Assembly (NCBI RefSeq): GCF_000025325.1 | Contig: NC_013743.1 | Location: forward strand, 2,976,001 to 3,040,000 | DNA from: Haloterrigena turkmenica DSM 5511 | GTDB lineage: Archaea > Halobacteriota > Halobacteria > Halobacteriales > Natrialbaceae | Direction of reading: 5' to 3' | Length of the DNA stretch: 64,000 nt | Shown: positions 44,687-53,137 of the stretch, one piece after another | How positions within the stretch are numbered: position 1 is the stretch's first letter | How the letters are laid out: each line of letters starts with the position of its first letter | Notes under the pieces: model-generated | What the model was told of the DNA's origin: nothing | Seen by the model: only the letters and a program-made list of their open reading frames with translations | Databases searched by the model: none | Program-made: the position numbers and the translations under genes

Positions 44687-45982
44687 TTACGGCCAGAGTC
44701 CGCGCGTCGCCTTCGCCTCGGCGATCCGTGAGAGCGCGACAACGTAGGCCGCGTCGCGCCACGTCAGGTCCTTCGCCTCGACCTCCTCGCGGACGTCGGC
44801 CCACGCCTCGAGCATGTGCTCCTCGAGTTCCTCGTTGACGCGTTCGAGGGACCACTGCCGGCGGTTGATGTCCTGGAGCCACTCGAAGTACGAGACGGTG
44901 ACGCCGCCGGCGTTGGCGAGGATGTCCGGAATGACGTGGACGCCGCGCTCTGCGAGGATGGCGTCGGCGGCGAACGTGGTCGGGCCGTTGGCGCCCTCGA
45001 CGACGATGTCCGCGTCGATCGCGTCGGCGTTGTCGGCGGTGATGACGTTGCCGACGGCCGCGGGGATCAGCACGTCGACGTCGAGCTCGAGGATCGCCTC
45101 GTTGGAGAGCGTTTCGGGGGCGTCCTGCTCGAGGACGGCTTCGGGCTCCTCCTCGTGGGTCGGGACCGCGTGGGTGTCGAGCCCGTCGGGATCGTAGATC
45201 GCGCCGTTGACGTCGCTCACGGCGACGACGGTCGCGCCCCAGTCCTCGAGCAGGCGCGCCGCGTTGGCGCCGACGCTGCCGAAGCCCTGGACGGCGATCG
45301 TGGTGTCCTCGAGGTCGCGGTCGTAGTAGTCGACGGCCTCGCGCGCGGCGATGGCGGTCGAGCGACCGGGCGCCTCCTCGCGGCCGTAGGAGCCGCCGAC
45401 GACGGGCGGTTTGCCGGTGACGACGCCGGGGATGGTCTCGCCCTGTTGCATCGAGTAGGCGTCCATGAACCAGGCCATCGTCTGGGCGTCGGTACCCATG
45501 TCCGGCGCGGGGACGTCCTTCGTCGGTCCGACGACGTCACGCAGTTCCTCGGCGAACCGGCGGGTGAGTCGCTCGGTCTCGTCCGCGGTCAGTTGCTTCG
45601 GGTCGACGGCGACGCCGCCCTTCCCGCCGCCGAAGGGGAGGTCCATCACGGCGCACTTCCAGGTCATCCACATCGAGAGCCCGGTGCACTCCTCGGCGGT
45701 CACCTCGGGGTGAAAGCGCAGTCCGCCCTTGTACGGGCCGCGAACGTCGTCGTGCTGGGCGCGGTAGCCGGTGAAGACCTCGACGGAGCCGTCCTCGCGC
45801 TCGAGGGGTACCGAGACCTGCTGGACCTTGGTCGGGTGTTTTAATCGCTCTATCACGCCGGAATCGACGTCGACGTGGGTCGCCGCCCGCTCGAGTTGGC
45901 GACGCGCCGTGACGAGCGCCGATGCTGGGGCATCGTCCGATCCGGTGTCGGCTTCGGCTTCTTCTGGGGGTGTCGTAGTCAT
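44687..45982 (-). CDS. gdhA: Glutamate dehydrogenase (Glu/Leu/Phe/Val dehydrogenase family)
   Basis: 431 residues. Substrate and cofactor motifs: [11 protein letters not shown], the catalytic lysine region [49 protein letters not shown] (Rossmann glycines) and VEGANGPTT. It converts glutamate and NAD(P) to 2-oxoglutarate and ammonia or the reverse. An N-terminal extension of about 20 residues is Ser/Ala/Asp-rich. Neighbouring a catabolic aminotransferase cluster, it would regenerate the 2-oxoglutarate acceptor. Haloarchaea usually carry several paralogs; which cofactor this one uses cannot be told. Confidence 0.93.
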   Translation of the reverse strand: MTTTPPEEAEADTGSDDAPASALVTARRQLERAATHVDVDSGVIERLKHPTKVQQVSVPLEREDGSVEVFTGYRAQHDDVRGPYKGGLRFHPEVTAEECTGLSMWMTWKCAVMDLPFGGGKGGVAVDPKQLTADETERLTRRFAEELRDVVGPTKDVPAPDMGTDAQTMAWFMDAYSMQQGETIPGVVTGKPPVVGGSYGREEAPGRSTAIAAREAVDYYDRDLEDTTIAVQGFGSVGANAARLLEDWGATVVAVSDVNGAIYDPDGLDTHAVPTHEEEPEAVLEQDAPETLSNEAILELDVDVLIPAAVGNVITADNADAIDADIVVEGANGPTTFAADAILAERGVHVIPDILANAGGVTVSYFEWLQDINRRQWSLERVNEELEEHMLEAWADVREEVEAKDLTWRDAAYVVALSRIAEAKATRGLWP

Positions 45983-46045
45983 CTATCGGCTAGTGATATC
46001 GGTGACAGTAGTATGTCGACGGTACCATGGTCGGTGTGAGCCGGG

Positions 46046-47224
46046 TTAGGTCGTGAACAGTTCCCGCGGGAAGTCGGCCAGCGTCTCCGCACCGCAGCCG
46101 GTGACGCGGAACGTCTCGCTGATCTCCATGCCGACCTCCTCGGTCCAGATGCCCGGGATCATGTGGAACGTCATGTCCTCCTCGAGGACGGTCTCGTCGC
46201 CGGGCCGGATGCTGGCCGTGTGCTCGCCCCAGTCCGGCGGGTAGCCCAGCCCCATCGAGTAGCCGATGCGGTCCTCCTTCTCGAGGCCGTACTGGGCGAT
46301 GGTGTCGCGCCAGGCCTTCTCGACGGACTCGCAGGTGACGCCCGGTTCGACGGCGTCGAGTGCGGCCTCGATCCCCTCGACGACGATATCGGCGGTCTCC
46401 TCGAGTTCGGCGGGCGGGTCGCCGACGAACGTGGTGCGGGCCAGCGGCGAGTGATAGCGGTGGCGACAGCCCGAGAGCTCGATGATGACCGGATCGCCGT
46501 CCTCGAACTCGCGGTCGGTCCAGGTCAGGTGAGGCGTGTCGGTGTGGTCGCCGGACGGCATCAGCGGAACGATCGAGGGGTAGTCGCCGCCGTACTCGTC
46601 GGTGCCCGCGATGAGGGCGTCGTAGATCGCCCTGGCGGCCTCGTACTCCGGGACGCCCTCCTCGATGGCATCGAGGCCGGCCTGCATCGCGTTCTCGGAG
46701 ATACGCGCGGCCTCGCGCATGTACTCGAGTTCCTGTTCGGACTTCTTGATCCGCACCCAGCCGACCAGCAGCGTCGCGTCCTCGAACTCGGCCTCGGGGA
46801 GGTTCTTCTGGAGTCGGGTGTAGGACTTCGCGGTGAAGTACGAGGCGTCCATCTCGAGGCCGATGCGGCCGTCGGCGACGTCTAAGTCCTCGAGGACGCC
46901 CGCGACGTAGTCCATCGGGTGGAGGTCGTGGGGCGAGTGGACGTGGTCGTCGCTGTAGGACAGGATGCTCTCGTCGGAGAGGGACGTGGTCGCTCGAGCG
47001 CCGCCGCCGTCCATCTCGCGGCCGATCCAGACCGGTTCGTCGCGGTCGGGGGTGACGACGACCGCCTGGTGGACGTAGAACGACCAGCCGTCGTAGCCGG
47101 TGAGGTAGTTCATGTTGGCCGGATCCGAGACGACGATCGCGTCGAGGTCCTCCTCGCGCAACCGCTCTTTCGTCCGGGAGACTCGGCGTTCGTATTCGGC
47201 GTCGTCGAAAATATCTCGGGGCAT
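46046..47224 (-). CDS. doeA: Ectoine hydrolase (DoeA/EutD type)
   Basis: 392 residues from the ATG at 47224 (a TTG at 47251 would add nine). It opens the pyrimidine ring of ectoine to N-acetyl-L-2,4-diaminobutyrate. The fold is M24 creatinase-like, but the blocks match DoeA: SDPANMNYLTGYDGWSFYVH (33-52), GGDYPSIVPLMPSG (212-225), TPHLTW (230-235), GYPPDWGEHT and RPGDETVLEEDMTFHMIPG. Typical M24 metal ligands are gone: the first Asp is Glu249 (IIELSGC), the next is Pro260 (YHSPLART), and the glycine-His motif is missing, as in bacterial DoeA/EutD, where metal-free chemistry is used. This is the strongest evidence for ectoine use in the window. Confidence 0.88.
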   Translation of the reverse strand: MPRDIFDDAEYERRVSRTKERLREEDLDAIVVSDPANMNYLTGYDGWSFYVHQAVVVTPDRDEPVWIGREMDGGGARATTSLSDESILSYSDDHVHSPHDLHPMDYVAGVLEDLDVADGRIGLEMDASYFTAKSYTRLQKNLPEAEFEDATLLVGWVRIKKSEQELEYMREAARISENAMQAGLDAIEEGVPEYEAARAIYDALIAGTDEYGGDYPSIVPLMPSGDHTDTPHLTWTDREFEDGDPVIIELSGCRHRYHSPLARTTFVGDPPAELEETADIVVEGIEAALDAVEPGVTCESVEKAWRDTIAQYGLEKEDRIGYSMGLGYPPDWGEHTASIRPGDETVLEEDMTFHMIPGIWTEEVGMEISETFRVTGCGAETLADFPRELFTT

Positions 47225-47273
47225 GATAACAGACCCTGCGAAGAGGGTCAACGAGGAATGCTAAAAGTTTTTC

Positions 47274-47303
47274 GTGTATAGTAGATACGGATACTGTTTA
47301 CAC
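47274..47303 (+). promoter_or_regulatory. Shared 30-base motif upstream of the ectoine hydrolase
   Basis: 24 of 30 bases match 26167-26196. It begins GTGTAT and ends TTTACAC, so its outermost bases (GTGTA and TACAC) are an inverted pair, which could explain why it is reversed relative to its gene. It lies 50 to 79 bases from the ATG at 47224, in a region shared with the divergent carS gene. Confidence 0.55.
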
Positions 47304-47428
47304 TTGGTGTGGGACGGGAGCGGGTTGGTGGAACGTGTACGCGTCACCGTCCGCGGCGCAGCGATCGCGCTCACGGGAGCCACGCCGGCGGACCCGTCGA
47401 CGCGCCCGTTCGCCCCAAACCACCGGCG

Positions 47429-47436
47429 GTTAAGAG
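47429..47436 (+). promoter_or_regulatory. Putative TATA box for carS
   Basis: GGTTAAGA about 27 bases before the ATG at 47459. Confidence 0.45.
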
Positions 47437-47458
47437 ACCCGGGTTCGTTCCGGCGGAT

Positions 47459-48004
47459 ATGGCAATCCTCGAGACAATCGTGATCGCGTTCTGGGCGATG
47501 TTGCCCGCATACGTTCCCAACAACGCCGCGGTGTTGGCCGGCGGCGGGCGACCGATCGACGGCGGCCGAACGTGGGGCGACAAACGCATGCTGGGCGACG
47601 GCAAGACCTGGCGGGGCACCGCCGCCGGAATCGTCGCTGGCCTCGCGCTGGCGGGCCTCCTGACGGTGCTCGCGCCGGCCGTCGCCGACGCGACCGGGAT
47701 CGACGTCCCCGAGTTCGAACCCCTCGCGGCGCTGGGTCTCGCCGCCGGGGCCATGCTCGGCGACATCCTCGCGTCGTTTCTCAAACGCCGCACCGGTCGC
47801 CAGCGCGGCGCGATGTTCCCTGGGCTCGATCAACTGGACTTCGTCGTCGTCTCGCTTCCCCTGACGGCGCTGCTGGCGCGGGAGTGGTTCTTCGAGGTCT
47901 TCACAGTGGGGGTCGTCGCCGTCGTCGTGATCCTCACGCCGATCCTGCACGTGACGACCAACATGATCGCGTACAAACTCGGGCTGAAGAACGAGCCCTG
48001 GTAG
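47459..48004 (+). CDS. carS: CDP-archaeol synthase CarS
   Basis: 181 residues with about four or five membrane helices. It transfers CTP to 2,3-di-O-geranylgeranylglyceryl phosphate to make CDP-archaeol, a precursor of ether phospholipids. Typical start AILETIVIAFWAMLPAYVPN, the cytosolic loop GRTWGDKRMLGDGKTWRG (GDGKT), then GAMLGDILASFLKRRTGRQR, PGLDQLDFVV, and the C-terminal HVTTNMIAYKLGLKNEPW, which is diagnostic. The frame opens upstream, but this ATG with its TATA box fits best. Confidence 0.95.
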   Translation: MAILETIVIAFWAMLPAYVPNNAAVLAGGGRPIDGGRTWGDKRMLGDGKTWRGTAAGIVAGLALAGLLTVLAPAVADATGIDVPEFEPLAALGLAAGAMLGDILASFLKRRTGRQRGAMFPGLDQLDFVVVSLPLTALLAREWFFEVFTVGVVAVVVILTPILHVTTNMIAYKLGLKNEPW

Positions 48005-48168
48005 GTGGGCGTTTGGTTGTCTTCTCGAGTCACGGGCGTGTCTCGTACGGTATTCGTTGGTGTGGTTCCTCGAGGACGTCGTCACTCGGCTGGAGAGTGT
48101 CGGTGCAGGAGAATTCTTCCGTATGATGCGATCTGGTTCGACCGGACCGAGCGGTCCGAATCACGTTT

Positions 48169-48915
48169 TCACTCGGCCGTTACTGCTGCTTCGACCGCCT
48201 TGCCGTCGTCCTGTAGGCGTTCTTCGGCGGCCTCGCGGTCCTCGGGGTAGCCCACGTCGATGCGCCAGCCGTCCATCCGGATCGCGTCGATGGTCCGCCC
48301 CGACTGGATCAGCAGGTCGATCGCGTCCGGCAGTTCGTACTCGCCGCGGTCGCTGGGCTGGACGAGGTGACAGGCGTGGAAGATCGCCGGCGTGAACGTG
48401 TAAAAGCCCGTCATGACGAGGTTCGACGGCGGGTCGTCGGGCTTCTCGACGACCTCGACGATCTCGCCGTACTCGTTCGTGTCGAGCACGCCGTAGCGGG
48501 AGGCCTCCTCGTAGGGCACCTCCTCGACGAGGAACGCGGCGTCCGCGCGATCCTCCTGCTGGCGGTTGACGACGTCCCCGAGGTTCCCGCGGAAGACGTT
48601 GTCCCCGAGCATGAGGACGAAGTCCTCGTCGATGTGGGGTTCGGCCTGGAGGATCGCGTGAGCGAGGCCGAGCTGTTTGCGCTGGTGAGCGTAGGTGATC
48701 GGAACGCCCTCGTACTCGTCGCCGTAGCGCTCGATGATCTGTTCCTTCTGGTAGCCGACGACGACGACGATGTCGTTGACGCCGATCTCGAGGAGGTTAT
48801 CGAAGACGTCCTCGATGAGGGGTTTGTCGTTTACCTCGACGAGGACCTTCGGTTTGTCGTCGGTGAGCGGCCGGAGGCGGGTGCCTTTTCCGGCTGCTAA
48901 AACGACTGCTTGCAT
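48169..48915 (-). CDS. Sugar-1-phosphate nucleotidyltransferase (AglF/RfbA-like)
   Basis: 248 residues. Nucleotide-binding AAGKGTRLRPLTDDKPKVL at the N-terminus, LGLAHAILQAEP, the metal Asp region LMLGDNVFRGNL, and SRYGVLDTNEYGEIVEVVEK, typical of glucose-1-phosphate uridylyl or thymidylyltransferases. In Haloferax the AglF homolog makes UDP-glucose for N-glycans. The ATG at 48915 faces a flippase gene on the same strand, so it likely supplies an activated sugar for the glycan locus. UTP or dTTP preference is not decidable. Confidence 0.85.
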   Translation of the reverse strand: MQAVVLAAGKGTRLRPLTDDKPKVLVEVNDKPLIEDVFDNLLEIGVNDIVVVVGYQKEQIIERYGDEYEGVPITYAHQRKQLGLAHAILQAEPHIDEDFVLMLGDNVFRGNLGDVVNRQQEDRADAAFLVEEVPYEEASRYGVLDTNEYGEIVEVVEKPDDPPSNLVMTGFYTFTPAIFHACHLVQPSDRGEYELPDAIDLLIQSGRTIDAIRMDGWRIDVGYPEDREAAEERLQDDGKAVEAAVTAE

Positions 48916-48949
48916 ATGCCATACGATTTCTGTGGGGGATTATATGTCT

Positions 48950-49243
48950 TGTGAGCGACTCGACGGTCGTTTCACCGGGAATCTCGGCGTTCCGCGGGAG
49001 GATCAGCCGGCGTTCGGTGTACTCGAGGCCGTTCTTGCGCTGGGTGCGTTTGCGGACCGCTAGTCGGTGTTTGGAGAGCTCGAGGATCGCGTTGATCGTC
49101 CTTGAGACGAGTTTCTTGGCATAGGTCTCGCTGATGCCTGACTCTCGCCGGTGGATCCAGTGTTTCAGATTGTACCGGTCGAAAGAGCGGGACAAATGCT
49201 TCGGGAAAGGGCAACAGTCGCGGCCGGTATTGACCGGGTTCGA
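48950..49243 (-). pseudogene. Unrecognised protein-like remnant
   Basis: A minus-strand frame between the flippase stop and the nucleotidyltransferase gene translates as a coherent basic protein fragment, with DCCPFPKHLSRSFDRYNLKH near its start and TYAKKLVSRTINAILELSKH later. It has no convincing ATG, and the frame runs on into the nucleotidyltransferase gene, so it may be the decayed end of a transposase, DNA-binding or glycan gene. I cannot name a family. Base composition is lower in GC than the flanks. Confidence 0.3.
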
Positions 49244-50698
49244 TTAGCCGCTTGAGAGGATTGGGAGGCCGAACGGGACGTTCTGGTCGACGACCGTTCG
49301 GAACTCCGTCGAAATCGCCAGTAGCACAGTGAAGTAGACGCCCGCGCCGAGGCTGACAAGCAACACGACGGTCGCGACGTTGTGATTAAGCAGTCTATAG
49401 GTCGACTCCGTCCAGAGCCCGGCGTACACCACGCCAGCCATGAGGACGGCAGCGAACCACTGTTTGGCGATCTCGCCCGTCGGGACCGCGAAGTCGATGA
49501 TCGTGTCCACGTGGTAGTACGCCAGCACGAGGCTGGCCGCGACCGAGACCGTCGTTGCCACCGCCGCACCGAGCCAGCCGTACAGAGAGATCAACCCGAC
49601 GTTGAGCGTGACGTTGATCGCGACGAACACGACGTTGACTCTGAATGCGAGATCGGGACGGTCGATCGCATTGAGGGTGTTCAACAGCTGGTTCTGATAC
49701 CCCATGAGGAGGTTCGCGACGATCAGCACCGTTAGAATGGTCGACCCTTTCGGGAACTCTGGGCCGTAGATCCGGAGAATGCGCTCGCCGAGCAACGCTC
49801 CGCCGAACAACCCGGGAACCAGAAAGAGCCCGCCGAACGAAAGCGACTGTTCGACTATTCGTGCGACGACCTGTGAGTCCTCCTCCGCCGAGAGCGAACT
49901 TATTTCGGGAAACAGGGTTGAGCTGAGCGCGCCGCTAAAGAGGATGAGAAACTCCGCGATATTCCAGGCCGCCGCGTAGACGCCGATCAGCCCCGAGGAC
50001 ACGAACACCCCGAGGACGATAATATCGGTATAGCTGAACATCTTCGACTGGAGACTACCAAGCCAGGAGAACTTCGCGAAGTCGACGAGCCGTTCGAAAT
50101 GTCGGCGCTTAGGTCGGGAAAGGTCCGGTAAGTTTCGAGCGATAAAGAAACCGCCGATGCCAATGACGAGACAGTATCCGACGATGTGTCCTGTAAACAG
50201 TCCAGCTGTGCCCGCACCGGTGGCGATGAGAGCGATTTGAAGCAGCGCTCGGCCTCCAGTCCGCACCGGAGATAACACGCCGCTTACGTGTACCAAATGT
50301 AGTCCGACGAGGAGCGAGTTTATCAGACTATTGAGGAGGACTACCAACAGGATCAACACGATATATCCTGTGGCGGGATACCCGATGTAGTCGGCGACCT
50401 GCGTTCGAAACAATACGAGTCCACAGGCGACAAGAACGAACAGACTGAAGATGATAGTCGTCCCCGCGAGTGCGTACTCGCCCCGGTCTTCTCCCTCCGA
50501 GACCCGTTTCGATATCGCTCCAGACAGACCGACTTTCCCTGCGATGGCGAGCCATGAAACGAGTCCGATGGCAACGCTGTAAACGCCGAGCGGACCCGGA
50601 CCAAGCATTCTGGCGATGTAGATGGTCGCCAGAAATCCGAGCCCCGATGCGAAGAGTTTCGAAAGGAAATATATGATAGAGGTTTGGCCGAGACGCAT
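49244..50698 (-). CDS. Flippase of the MATE/Wzx (MOP) superfamily
   Basis: 484 residues, about 14 membrane helices. The start MRLGQTSIIYFLSKLFASGLG with IYIARMLGPGPLGVYSV, then SGAISKRVSEGEDRGEY, SSLSAEEDSQVV and IAEFLILFSGALSSTLFPE are typical of polysaccharide-unit exporters (Wzx, AglR-like). It would move the lipid-linked glycan to the outer face of the membrane. It precedes and runs with the nucleotidyltransferase gene, and its codon usage is less GC-biased than that of the housekeeping genes. Confidence 0.88.
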   Translation of the reverse strand: MRLGQTSIIYFLSKLFASGLGFLATIYIARMLGPGPLGVYSVAIGLVSWLAIAGKVGLSGAISKRVSEGEDRGEYALAGTTIIFSLFVLVACGLVLFRTQVADYIGYPATGYIVLILLVVLLNSLINSLLVGLHLVHVSGVLSPVRTGGRALLQIALIATGAGTAGLFTGHIVGYCLVIGIGGFFIARNLPDLSRPKRRHFERLVDFAKFSWLGSLQSKMFSYTDIIVLGVFVSSGLIGVYAAAWNIAEFLILFSGALSSTLFPEISSLSAEEDSQVVARIVEQSLSFGGLFLVPGLFGGALLGERILRIYGPEFPKGSTILTVLIVANLLMGYQNQLLNTLNAIDRPDLAFRVNVVFVAINVTLNVGLISLYGWLGAAVATTVSVAASLVLAYYHVDTIIDFAVPTGEIAKQWFAAVLMAGVVYAGLWTESTYRLLNHNVATVVLLVSLGAGVYFTVLLAISTEFRTVVDQNVPFGLPILSSG

Positions 50699-50861
50699 AT
50701 GTAATCACTGAGAGGGCGTTGATTCGACCTATTCGCGTATGGATTCTTCGATCCGTCGATTCGGGTTCGAGTTTTCGCACGTCCGTCGTGACGGATCCAA
50801 CCGTATACTGAACCGGGACCGCTCTCGTGGTGCGTCGGTGGTCGCTATCGCACTCGCACCG

Positions 50862-51809
50862 TTAATCCGCGTACCCCAGCGCCTCCAATCGATCCGCTAT
50901 CTCGTCGTCGTCCAAATCTCCTTCGGACTCGATGGGATCCGAACTACGGATCTCGCGACGTTCGTCCGCATCGATGACCAGCCACGGGACCTCGCGGAGC
51001 GTCGGCGTACTGAACCCTTCCATGTGGCCCCAAACACGGCTCGTGAACGGGAAGACCCGCTCACCGAGCATCTCCCCATGATCGGCGGTGACAACGGACT
51101 TTCCGGAGACCTCCTCGAGCAGTTCCTCGACGTGATCGAGCGCTATCTCGAGGCTTTCGGTATAGGCATCACGGATCTCCTGAAACGTTACGTCCCGCTG
51201 TTTGACTGCGCCCCAGATCTGGATTCCCTCCTCGTGTTTCCCGTATCCCTGAAGGTCCAGTCGACGCCGCAGTTCGTCCGCCGTTTCCCCGAGGTAAGGA
51301 CGATGAGGCTGCATGAAATGAACGATAAGTCGCTTGTCGGGATACTGCTCGTGGGCTTCGATCGCCGCGCTGACGACATCGTCCGGCTGGACCGTTCCGA
51401 TGTCTTCATCCCATCGATCGGCGTGTAGGTGATCGATGTGATAGAACGTGTCCTCATCGAGATCGGTCGAAAACGGGTTCGCCGTCACGTAAACGGTATC
51501 GTGAAATTCTCCGATCGCGAAGTTCTCCCGCATGAATTCCCAGCTTTTCTTCCCTTTCGACGGCGCCTTATAAAGCGTCCCGTCGACCGTGTTGAGACGC
51601 TCGAAATAGTCGTACCGACAGGCATCGAGAATGAACAGGTTGTCCCAATCCTCTGCCATCACATCGATCCCCTCCCCGTATTTTCGATCGGTGTATTTTC
51701 CGTATCCCTTATGGATTGGCCAGCTAGTCAACCTAACGGCCTCTCGGCCAATCAGAACTGGGTTTCGTATCGCCCGTTTTAAGTTCTCAAATGTGTAGTG
51801 ATTCTTCAT
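50862..51809 (-). CDS. AlkP-superfamily sulfatase/phosphatase-like enzyme, paralog 1
   Basis: 315 residues from the ATG at 51809 (MKNHYTFENLKRAIRNP), chosen because it aligns with the start of paralog 4; an ATG at 51842 is also open. Metal ligands of the alkaline-phosphatase fold are seen: Asp62 in FILDACRYD, TADHGEMLGE with Asp243 and His244, and WGHMEG with His262. Another conserved His169 is in FMQPHRPYLG. A candidate nucleophile is Ser89 (KKSWEF), 27 residues after Asp62. There is no CxPSR sulfatase signature. It may remove or transfer a phosphate or sulfate group on the glycan. Confidence 0.8.
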   Translation of the reverse strand: MKNHYTFENLKRAIRNPVLIGREAVRLTSWPIHKGYGKYTDRKYGEGIDVMAEDWDNLFILDACRYDYFERLNTVDGTLYKAPSKGKKSWEFMRENFAIGEFHDTVYVTANPFSTDLDEDTFYHIDHLHADRWDEDIGTVQPDDVVSAAIEAHEQYPDKRLIVHFMQPHRPYLGETADELRRRLDLQGYGKHEEGIQIWGAVKQRDVTFQEIRDAYTESLEIALDHVEELLEEVSGKSVVTADHGEMLGERVFPFTSRVWGHMEGFSTPTLREVPWLVIDADERREIRSSDPIESEGDLDDDEIADRLEALGYAD

Positions 51810-51912
51810 AATACTGGTGTGGAAGGGTGTCTGAATGGACATTGCCCCTACTCAAGGCACTTTCGTCATTCCAACACTGTCCGCTTTGCGGCCGACAGCC
51901 GATCGTAAGACG

Positions 51913-53067
51913 CTACTGACTCTGCATCTCTCGAAGCGTCTCTTCTAGCGTCGTAGTGTCGACGACGATGTCGGCCGACTCCGCACGACAATACATCGGT
52001 TCGTAGGACACGCCGAGTGTCGCCGCCAATAGCCGATAGGGCTGCTTGACCTTATCGCCGAACAGTTCTACGAGCGTACAGCCGTCGGCGAAGACAATAT
52101 CAGTGAGGCCGGCTCCATGAGGTCCGACAACGATATCCGCATCTGCGAACAGCCGCGCGTTCCGCTCGAGCGACTGCTCCTCGAGCAGATAGCACGAGAA
52201 ACCGAACCGTGATAGGACGTCCATGACCTCATCCTCGTTTACCACGCGTCGTTCGACGGCGTTGGCCCGCGAGACGTAGACGTTGTCGCCGCTCTTCGGC
52301 GTCGTTTCGGGCGCACTGTCGAGGACCGCTCGGCGGAGCCACCCGAAGTCCTCGGCGCGTCGCTCCGGGAACGAGGGAACGACGAGCCGCGAGACGTCGT
52401 AGGCCGGCGCCGTCGCGTACTCGATCCGCGACTCGGGCCACTCGAGCAACTCGAGCGTTTCATCGACAAACGGCGGCGCGTCTGGCGGCACCAACAGCGT
52501 TACGCGCTCGCCGGTTGCCTCCTCGAACGCCCGGATGTAGCGGATCTTTGGGACTGTCTCGACGATCCAGTGATAGTAGTTCGGATATCGGGGAACGAGC
52601 GGTGCGGCGATGTCCAGCGAGCCCGCGGCCCCGCGGGTGCTGCCCGGGCGCGGTCCCGACAACAGGTCACGGAGCGGGGCGTCGCCGTAGAACAGCTGTC
52701 TGGAGAGCATCGCCATCATCGCCTGCTGGGCCTGGTCCGGCGCGGCGGCGCTTTCCTCGACGATTTCGAGTTGTGGGGTCAGCACCAGTCCAGTCTCCGA
52801 GAGGATGCGCCCGTTTTCTATGAGCGCGACGAACGGAGGGGACTGCTCCTCGTCATCTCCCGGAACGGTGACCGTTTCGCTCGCGACCGACTCGAGGGTG
52901 TCCCGGGAGACGGTCCGAACGACGCCGTGTTCGACAAGCGGGTCGAAGACGGGTCGGCCAAGGCGTTTCCGGGTTAGCAGATCACCAGCCGCGACGATCG
53001 ATTCCCGAACCCCGTCGGCCGCGAACTTCCGCCTGAGCTTTCGAGAGGCAAACTCCGTCGAGATCAT
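51913..53067 (-). CDS. GT61-family (DUF563) glycosyltransferase
   Basis: 384 residues from the ATG at 53067. The PF04577 core is clear: PRYPNYYHWIVETVPKIRYI, the donor region VYVSRANAVERRVVNEDEV (R-R-x-x-N), SRFGFSCYLLEEQSLERNAR, then DIVVGPHGAGLTDIVFADG, in which GPHGAGLTN-like is diagnostic. Members transfer xylose or GlcNAc in eukaryotes; in archaea they are found in surface-glycan loci and acceptors are unknown. It lies between two AlkP-like genes on the same strand. Confidence 0.8.
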   Translation of the reverse strand: MISTEFASRKLRRKFAADGVRESIVAAGDLLTRKRLGRPVFDPLVEHGVVRTVSRDTLESVASETVTVPGDDEEQSPPFVALIENGRILSETGLVLTPQLEIVEESAAAPDQAQQAMMAMLSRQLFYGDAPLRDLLSGPRPGSTRGAAGSLDIAAPLVPRYPNYYHWIVETVPKIRYIRAFEEATGERVTLLVPPDAPPFVDETLELLEWPESRIEYATAPAYDVSRLVVPSFPERRAEDFGWLRRAVLDSAPETTPKSGDNVYVSRANAVERRVVNEDEVMDVLSRFGFSCYLLEEQSLERNARLFADADIVVGPHGAGLTDIVFADGCTLVELFGDKVKQPYRLLAATLGVSYEPMYCRAESADIVVDTTTLEETLREMQSQ

Positions 53068-53137
53068 GGTTCTGTGGGCGAGTACGCTATCGGTTCCGAC
53101 GGCTCGGATCGCCGTCCGCACGGGGCGAAAACTCCGG

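Noticed and set aside
46046-47224. Calling this gene a Xaa-Pro aminopeptidase
   Set aside because: Metal ligands are lost and the conserved blocks match ectoine hydrolase instead.
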